Source of the DNA: JBDREF01 sp043820045
Lineage (GTDB): Bacteria > Planctomycetota > Phycisphaerae > Sedimentisphaerales > Anaerobacaceae
Direction: 5' to 3'
Length of the DNA: 9,866 nucleotides
Assembly (NCBI GenBank): GCA_043820045.1
Contig: JBDREF010000171.1
Location: 1 to 9,866 of the forward strand
The notes beneath the pieces are model-generated. The model did no database searches. It saw only the letters and a list, made by a program, of their open reading frames with translations, and was not told the DNA's origin. The position numbers and the translations under genes are program-made. Within the stretch, counting starts at the first letter, position 1, and each line of letters begins with the position of its first letter. Below are positions 4,590 through 9,866 of the stretch, in pieces.

Positions 4590-4809
4590 AAAAAAACGCG
4601 ATATCCCGCCGGCAAGAAGAAAACGCAGAGCAGACACGCCTGTGAGCAGGTTTCCATCAGGCCGATCTCTAGAAAAAAGCTCCCCAACAGATTTAGAAAA
4701 ACGCCTTATCCCGCGCCGGCGGCGGGAAACCGCTGCCGGGGACTATTCGACACAGGTCCTTTGCCGGGTAAGGTGCGGGCCAAAATCGCCAGAGGTAAAA
4801 TAGTTTTTG
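4590..4809. other. Divergent intergenic region, upstream of lepB
   Basis: No gene is supported here. The frame from 4443 to 4955 is rich in K, R and N, overlaps the signal peptidase start and shows no family pattern, so I treat it as spurious. A hairpin CCCGC/GCGGG (4710-4726) and several CCGGC strings are present. I looked for SRP RNA and tmRNA motifs and saw none. Confidence 0.5.
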
Positions 4810-4838
4810 TTGACCGCCATCGGGTTTGCAGACATAAT
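4810..4838 (+). promoter_or_regulatory. Promoter of the signal peptidase gene
   Basis: TTGACC (4810-4815) and CATAAT (4833-4838) are separated by 17 bases. Each hexamer matches the sigma70 consensus at five of six positions. Transcription would begin near 4845, leaving a leader of about 59 nt before the ATG at 4904. No other plus-strand promoter candidate stands out nearby. Confidence 0.6.
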
Positions 4839-4903
4839 ACACTTTTTTGTTTCGGTACTGAAATAGCGGACGCAGAATTTGTTCTCCAGCAGGATTTGTG
4901 CTT

Positions 4904-6595
4904 ATGTCTCCAGAGACAACCGAAAAGAGTAGTGCCCACGACCCGGCTCGAATGAAGAAAGACAGGGCCGCTGAAGTTGCAGACACCTTCGAATGGCTGA
5001 TAACGGCTTTCATCCTGGCCTTTGTCTTCCGGGCGTTCGTAATGGAGGCGTTCCGCATACCTACGGGCAGCATGGCCGACACCCTCAAGGGCGCCCATTT
5101 TCGGCTGGCGTGCGAGCAATGCGGATACAAGTCCGAACACGGCTTCACGCCGAGAGATTATGATCTGCCCGAGGATACAGTCCCCACCTCCAGTGTTCCG
5201 CTGCCGATTACTCGTTGCCCGAGTTGCGGGCGGTATCCCTCCAGCCTGGTATGCCGCAGATGCGGCTCCCCGTACGATTTTCGCACTCTTGCCGAACCAA
5301 ACAGGTCTCGTCGCAGCACATATGCGGAGGGCAACGCGGATGTCCTGCCCTCTCGCTGCCCGAAGTGCAGGGGGGAACTGACGAGCAGCAAGGCGGTGCC
5401 GGTTGCAAACGGCGACCGCATACTTGTGCTCAAATGTATCTATCAGTTCTCGGAGCCCAAGCGATGGGACGTAATCGTATTTAAGAATCCAACCGAGCCC
5501 AATATAAACTACATCAAACGATTGATCGGCCTTCCGAGCGAGAAGGTTCACATAATCGACGGCGACATCTATATTAACGGTCAAATCGCTCGAAAACCGG
5601 CCAAGGTCCAGAATGAGCTGTGGATGCCGGTCTATGATAACGACTATCAGCCGGCCCGGCCCGGAGAAGGCCTGTTTAACGGTCACGCATGGCAGCGGCC
5701 GTTCAGAAATACTCCGGGTTCGGGCTGGGTAACTGCGGACACGAGTCCTACGATATTCCAGTTGGACAGCCCCGCCGGTGAAATCAACTCGCTGGTTTAT
5801 GACACGTCAATCGGCAACGACTTCAGGGCAACCTACGCCTACGACGATGTTGACGGATACAGCGACATGCCGTACTGCAGCGACTTGATGGTTCGCTTCG
5901 ATTGTGTTCCCGCCGGCCCGGCCGGATGTGTGGGAATCGCCTTGAGCAAGTACGAGACGACGTATCGAGCCGAGGTCGCCTGGCCGGCCGGGACGATGGT
6001 CGTCACCATGTGCGAGAACGGCAAGGAACCTGTTGAATTAGCCAAACTGCCGATTGAACGACCGGAGACAAACAAATCAACACAGGTCAAATTCGCCTGC
6101 GTTGATCATCAGTTGATTTTCGAATGCGGCGGGGCGAAGTGGACGCACGATCTGGGACGCGGGGCCGAAGACGCCGGACCGATACGAGAGGACATCGAGC
6201 CGCAGGTGGAAATCTTCGCCTCCGGCAAACTCGCTCTCTCGCACACGGGGCTCTTTAGAGATATCCACTACACGAAGGTCAGAAGTCCGGGCAGAGCGGT
6301 AGTCGAGCCGTTCGAACTTGAGAAAGACCAATTCTTCGTACTCGGCGACAACAGTCCCAACAGCGAGGACTGCAGGTGGTGGAACCAGCCGGGCATGGCA
6401 AACCCAGGTCTGTCCGAATACCGCACAGGCGTTGTTCCTCGCGATTATCTCGTAGGTAAAGCCTTGTTCGTCTATTGGCCCAGCGGGTTCAAGCCGTTCG
6501 AGCAGTTCAGGTTCGGTATTATTCCCGATATCGGCCGGATGCGTTTTATCTACGGCGGTTCTCCGGAAGGAGTCCCCAGGACAAACGGTAATTAG
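4904..6595 (+). CDS. lepB: Type I signal peptidase with zinc-ribbon and lectin-like insertions
   Basis: This membrane-bound serine protease removes signal peptides from secreted proteins. At 563 aa it is much longer than usual bacterial family members. A transmembrane helix at about 31-48 leads into FRIPTGSMADT, with nucleophile Ser56. An insertion follows, with four CxxC pairs (C70/C73, C105/C108, C117/C120, C152/C155), enough for two zinc ribbons. The fold then resumes with NGDRILV (169-175) and YIKRLIGLPSEKV, with general base Lys205. A second insertion of about 230 residues (roughly 238-470) is beta-rich, ends in GLFRDIHYTKV, and looks like a concanavalin/jelly-roll domain. Box E, FVLGDNSPNSEDCRWW (478-493), closes the catalytic fold. 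The ATG at 4904 is preferred over GTG at 4898 because AGGA then sits 9 nt away. It is followed by a lipoprotein gene, itself an export substrate. Confidence 0.92.
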   Translation: MSPETTEKSSAHDPARMKKDRAAEVADTFEWLITAFILAFVFRAFVMEAFRIPTGSMADTLKGAHFRLACEQCGYKSEHGFTPRDYDLPEDTVPTSSVPLPITRCPSCGRYPSSLVCRRCGSPYDFRTLAEPNRSRRSTYAEGNADVLPSRCPKCRGELTSSKAVPVANGDRILVLKCIYQFSEPKRWDVIVFKNPTEPNINYIKRLIGLPSEKVHIIDGDIYINGQIARKPAKVQNELWMPVYDNDYQPARPGEGLFNGHAWQRPFRNTPGSGWVTADTSPTIFQLDSPAGEINSLVYDTSIGNDFRATYAYDDVDGYSDMPYCSDLMVRFDCVPAGPAGCVGIALSKYETTYRAEVAWPAGTMVVTMCENGKEPVELAKLPIERPETNKSTQVKFACVDHQLIFECGGAKWTHDLGRGAEDAGPIREDIEPQVEIFASGKLALSHTGLFRDIHYTKVRSPGRAVVEPFELEKDQFFVLGDNSPNSEDCRWWNQPGMANPGLSEYRTGVVPRDYLVGKALFVYWPSGFKPFEQFRFGIIPDIGRMRFIYGGSPEGVPRTNGN

Positions 6596-6611
6596 TCCCG
6601 GCGCGCCGGGA
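6596..6611. terminator. Perfect 16-bp palindrome directly after lepB
   Basis: TCCCGGCGCGCCGGGA begins at the base after the TAG stop. It would fold into a GC-rich hairpin of 6 bp with a CGCG loop in RNA. No T-run follows, so it is not a standard intrinsic terminator. It may stop or stabilise the lepB transcript, or be a binding site. The next gene starts 91 bp further on. Confidence 0.35.
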
Positions 6612-6702
6612 TTCCGCCGCCGCAGCCAGATTGAGTGAAACGACATGTAAACGCAGCTTCCGCCGGATCAAGCGAGGATGCAATTCGAGAAAGGTAAATG
6701 AC

Positions 6703-9700
6703 ATGAACACTGCCAAGACACTGCCGGTTATAGGAATCGTTTTTGTGCTGATGGCCTGTTCAGGATGCAAAGAAGAAAACGCGATAAGTACCGGCAAGAC
6801 TCCGCCGGCCCAGGCGGCCGTGCAGCTTTTGCGTTGCGAGTACCGGGTTAATCCGCAGGGAATCGACGTTACCGAACCGCGGCTGAGCTGGATATGCAAT
6901 CTCCCGAACCGAGGCCAGATGCAAAGCGCCTACCAGATACTGGTGGCCGGCAACGAAGAGGAACTCAGTCAAAACAAAGGCAGCCTCTGGAACAGCGGGA
7001 AAGTCAAGTCGGATCAAAGCAACCAGGTAGTGTACCGGGGTAAACCGTTGCAATCCCGGATGCGCTGCTACTGGAAGGTGCGTGTGTGGGACAAGGACGG
7101 CAAAGAAACGGCTTGGAGCGAGCCGGCCGAGTGGACCGTCGGCCTGCTCGAACCCGGAGACTGGCAGGCCGAATGGATAGGCTACGACGCTGAGCCGCCG
7201 GCGGCCTACCAGAAAAAACAAACAACCGACCCGCTCAGTCTAAAAGGCGGCAAATGGATATGGTTTGACGAAGGCGACCCGCGAAGGAACGCGCCGGTCG
7301 GTACGCGGTTCTTCAGGCGCAGCGTTGAAATCACGTCAGATAAGCAAATCAGGCAAGCACGCTTTGCCCTTATCGCCGATAACCAGGCCGTGATTTTTGT
7401 CAACGGCCGAAAGATCGCAGATGCCAGCGGGTGGAACAAAGTTCACGAATTCGATGTAACCGATAAACTCACCGCGGGAACAAATGTTCTGGCTGTCGCC
7501 GCCACAAATCAGGGCGACACCGCCAGCCCTGCGGGGCTTGCAGGAATGCTGCTGGTTGAGTTTGAGACGGGCGAGCCGATGGCGGTCGCTATCGATGGTT
7601 CGTGGAAAACTTCCGACACCGAACAAAATGATTGGCAGAAGCCGAATTTCGATGACGGCCCATGGTCCGACGCGAAGGAGATTGCCCAAGTCGGAGACCA
7701 GCCGTGGGGAGAGCCGTCCGGAGATGAGCTTGTCCTGCCTCCGCCGCCCTGGCTGCGCAAGACCTTTTTTGTCAATAAGCCGGTCAGGCGCGCCACCGCT
7801 TATGCCTCGGCTCTGGGACTTTATGAGCTGAATATCAACGGCAAACGGGTAGGCAAGGACTACTTCACACCCGGCTGGACCGATTACACCAAACGCGTGT
7901 ACTACCAAAGCTACGACGTGACCAGCCTGCTGACAAAAAGCGGCAACGCCATCGGAGCCATTCTTGCGGACGGATGGTATGCGGGCTATCTGGGTTTCGG
8001 CAAGAAGAGAGAACATTACGGCAGCCAGCCGCGACTTTTTGTACAGCTCGAAATCGAATATACCGACGGCAGCAGACAAGTAGTCGCCACGGACAAATCA
8101 TGGAAAGCGGCCTACGGCCCCCTTTTCGAAGCGGACTTTCTGATGGGCGAGACTTATGACAGCCGTAAAGAGACCCCGACGTGGTGCACGTACTGGTTCA
8201 ACGATTCCGCATGGGAGCCGGTAACCGTAACGGACAGAATCGACGCTCGGCTTCAACCCTATCCCGGCGTGGCGGTACAGAAGATTCTCCAAATCGACCC
8301 GAAGGAACCGACAGAGCCGGAAAAAGGCGTCTATGTATTCGATATGGGCCAGAATTTTGCCGGCTGGGTCCGACTGAAAGTAAAGGGCCAGGCCGGAACG
8401 AAGGTGGTTCTGAGATTCGCCGAAATGCTCAATCCGGATGGGACGATTTATACCACGAACCTTCGCGAGGCGCGCTGCACCGACACATACATCCTCAAAG
8501 GAGACGGCGAAGAAACATGGGAGCCGCGCTTCACCTACCACGGTTTTCGATACGTCGAATTGACCGGCTATCCCGGCAAGCCCGGGCTCGATGCGATTAC
8601 CGGAATCGTCGTGCATTCTGATACGCCGTTGGCCGGTTCGTTCGAATGCTCCAATCCAATGGTCAATCAGCTTTACAGGAACATAGTCTGGAGCCAGCGG
8701 GGCAACTTCATCGAGGTGCCGACCGACTGTCCGCAGCGAGACGAACGATTAGGCTGGACCGGCGACGCCCAGATTTTCATCCGCACGGCGACATACAACA
8801 TGGACGTCGCGGCCTTCTTCACCAAATGGCTGGTTGACCTTGAAGACGCCCAGAGCGAAGAAGGAGCGTTCCCGGATGTGGCGCCGCGCAAAGTCGCTAT
8901 GGGGGACGGTACCGCGGCATGGGGCGACGCCGGCGTTATCTGCCCGTGGACCATCTACCAGGTGTACGACGACAAGCGAGTCATCGAAAGGCACTACGAA
9001 TCGATGAAAAAGTGGATCGAATACATGGAGAAGAACAGCAAGGGGCTGTTGCGGCCTGACAAAGGGTACGGCGACTGGGTCTCTATCGCGTCCGATACGC
9101 CCAAGGACGTAATCGCGACGGCCTATTTCGCGTACAGCACGCGGCTGATGGCCGAAATGGCCGCCGCCATCGGCAAGAATGACGATGCAAAGAAGTACGA
9201 AAGACTCTTCGAGCAGATCAAAGATGCCTTCAACAAGGCCTATGTCTCCAGCGATGCACACATAAAAGGCCGGACACAGACGTGCTATGCGCTGGGCCTG
9301 TATTTTGACTTGCTGCCCGATGACAAACGCCTCCGTGCCGCCGAGCACCTCGTCGAAGCGATCAGGGAGAAGAACTGGCACCTCTCGACCGGGTTCGTGG
9401 GACTGAGCTATCTGCTGCCGACTCTGACGGAAACAGGGTATCTCGATGTCGCTTATCGCCTGCTCGCCAACGACACCTTCCCCAGTTGGGGCTACAGCAT
9501 CAAGAACGGAGCGACGACCATCTGGGAACGATGGGACGGCTGGACCGAAGAAAAGGGCTTCCAGACCCCGGCAATGAATTCATTCAACCACTATTCCTTC
9601 GGCTCGGTCGGCCGGTGGCTTTTCGGAACCGTCGCCGGCATCGACACCGATGGGCCCGGCTACAAGCAAATTGTCATTTACCCACGGCCCGGCGAAATAA

Positions 9701-9866
9701 CTCATGCGAAAGCAAGCTACGAATCCATCCACGGCCGGATAGTCAGCGACTGGCGGCTCAGCAACGGCACGTTCACGCTTAACGTCACTATCCCGGCCAA
9801 CACTACCGCGACCGTTTATGTCCCGGCCGGCAGTCTCGATAGCGTTACCGAGAGCGGACGCCCGGC
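6703..9866 (+). CDS. Alpha-L-rhamnosidase, GH78 lipoprotein (3' end outside window)
   Basis: The enzyme hydrolyses terminal alpha-L-rhamnose from plant, algal or bacterial glycans by inversion. The open frame gives 1054 residues and no stop before the window ends. The start is the ATG at 6703 with AAGG 8 nt upstream. A lipoprotein signal ends LMAC (C19), so it is probably lipid-anchored outside the inner membrane. Visible order: an N-terminal beta domain (about 43-150); an extra galactose-binding-like beta-sandwich with KWIWFDEGDP and IFVNGRK (about 184-345); the Bac_rhamnosid_N domain with YELNINGKRVGKDYFTPGW (about 346-520); a beta domain with FDMGQNFAGWVRL; the six-hairpin (alpha/alpha)6 catalytic domain (about 640-970); and a C-terminal beta domain. 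The acidic signature DCPQRDERLGWTGD is at 675-688, with E681 the likely general acid, and TIWERWDGW carries E942, the likely base. All family hallmarks are intact. Confidence 0.93.
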   Translation, partial: MNTAKTLPVIGIVFVLMACSGCKEENAISTGKTPPAQAAVQLLRCEYRVNPQGIDVTEPRLSWICNLPNRGQMQSAYQILVAGNEEELSQNKGSLWNSGKVKSDQSNQVVYRGKPLQSRMRCYWKVRVWDKDGKETAWSEPAEWTVGLLEPGDWQAEWIGYDAEPPAAYQKKQTTDPLSLKGGKWIWFDEGDPRRNAPVGTRFFRRSVEITSDKQIRQARFALIADNQAVIFVNGRKIADASGWNKVHEFDVTDKLTAGTNVLAVAATNQGDTASPAGLAGMLLVEFETGEPMAVAIDGSWKTSDTEQNDWQKPNFDDGPWSDAKEIAQVGDQPWGEPSGDELVLPPPPWLRKTFFVNKPVRRATAYASALGLYELNINGKRVGKDYFTPGWTDYTKRVYYQSYDVTSLLTKSGNAIGAILADGWYAGYLGFGKKREHYGSQPRLFVQLEIEYTDGSRQVVATDKSWKAAYGPLFEADFLMGETYDSRKETPTWCTYWFNDSAWEPVTVTDRIDARLQPYPGVAVQKILQIDPKEPTEPEKGVYVFDMGQNFAGWVRLKVKGQAGTKVVLRFAEMLNPDGTIYTTNLREARCTDTYILKGDGEETWEPRFTYHGFRYVELTGYPGKPGLDAITGIVVHSDTPLAGSFECSNPMVNQLYRNIVWSQRGNFIEVPTDCPQRDERLGWTGDAQIFIRTATYNMDVAAFFTKWLVDLEDAQSEEGAFPDVAPRKVAMGDGTAAWGDAGVICPWTIYQVYDDKRVIERHYESMKKWIEYMEKNSKGLLRPDKGYGDWVSIASDTPKDVIATAYFAYSTRLMAEMAAAIGKNDDAKKYERLFEQIKDAFNKAYVSSDAHIKGRTQTCYALGLYFDLLPDDKRLRAAEHLVEAIREKNWHLSTGFVGLSYLLPTLTETGYLDVAYRLLANDTFPSWGYSIKNGATTIWERWDGWTEEKGFQTPAMNSFNHYSFGSVGRWLFGTVAGIDTDGPGYKQIVIYPRPGEITHAKASYESIHGRIVSDWRLSNGTFTLNVTIPANTTATVYVPAGSLDSVTESGRP

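Noticed and set aside
4590..4809. Possible structured RNA gene (SRP RNA, tmRNA or 6S)
   Set aside because: None of the conserved SRP or tmRNA strings was found, and only isolated small hairpins are present.
4443..4955. Plus-strand open frame of 170 codons
   Set aside because: Low-complexity K/R/N composition, no family pattern, no ribosome binding site, and overlap with the lepB promoter and start.
4706..5686. Minus-strand open frame of 326 codons opposite lepB
   Set aside because: It lies antisense to the catalytic and zinc-ribbon segments of a clear signal peptidase, and its residues show no recognisable pattern.
6678..6701. Eight-codon frame just before the GH78 gene as a leader peptide
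   Set aside because: Too short, with no clear ribosome binding site and no regulatory codon run.

Overview
The window reads as a chromosomal segment of an environmental bacterium. A planctomycete of the Phycisphaerae kind is the best guess. This rests on the type I signal peptidase enlarged by zinc-ribbon and lectin-like insertions, the GH78 lipoprotein rhamnosidase, and the divergent HU/cold-shock genes. There is no rRNA, so the lineage is inference.

Left part (1-1602) is accessory, AT-richer DNA. It starts with the last codons of an IS256/Mutator-type transposase. It then carries what looks like a short integron gene-cassette array on the minus strand. Three imperfect-palindromic attC-like sites (158-218, 1059-1119, 1227-1280) punctuate two cassette genes of unknown function. 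One is a secreted or membrane-anchored protein of about 271 aa, the other a 103-aa protein. Both genes have their TAA stop inside the left core of the attC that follows them, which is the hallmark of a cassette. A short, apparently non-coding cassette lies between sites 2 and 3. No integrase gene is in view.

Middle part (1603-2800) holds a two-gene MntA/HepT (nucleotidyltransferase/HEPN) toxin-antitoxin operon on the minus strand. It is bracketed by two copies of a composite intergenic element about 880 bp apart. Each copy joins a short-period repeat to a 34-bp block containing TTGCTT-N17-TATATT, a promoter-like arrangement. One copy faces the cassette array and the other faces the toxin-antitoxin genes.

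From 2798 to 4308, minus-strand housekeeping-type genes follow: an HNH endonuclease-like protein, a cold-shock protein and an HU/IHF-family protein. A divergent intergenic region of about 595 bp holds a near-consensus sigma70 promoter facing HU, giving a leader of about 245 nt, and another facing the signal peptidase.

The right part (4904-9866, plus strand) encodes the enlarged type I signal peptidase and then a lipoprotein alpha-L-rhamnosidase (GH78) that runs off the window. The two are separated by 107 bp and a palindrome. All repeat and promoter statements come from reading the sequence by eye; no searches were run.
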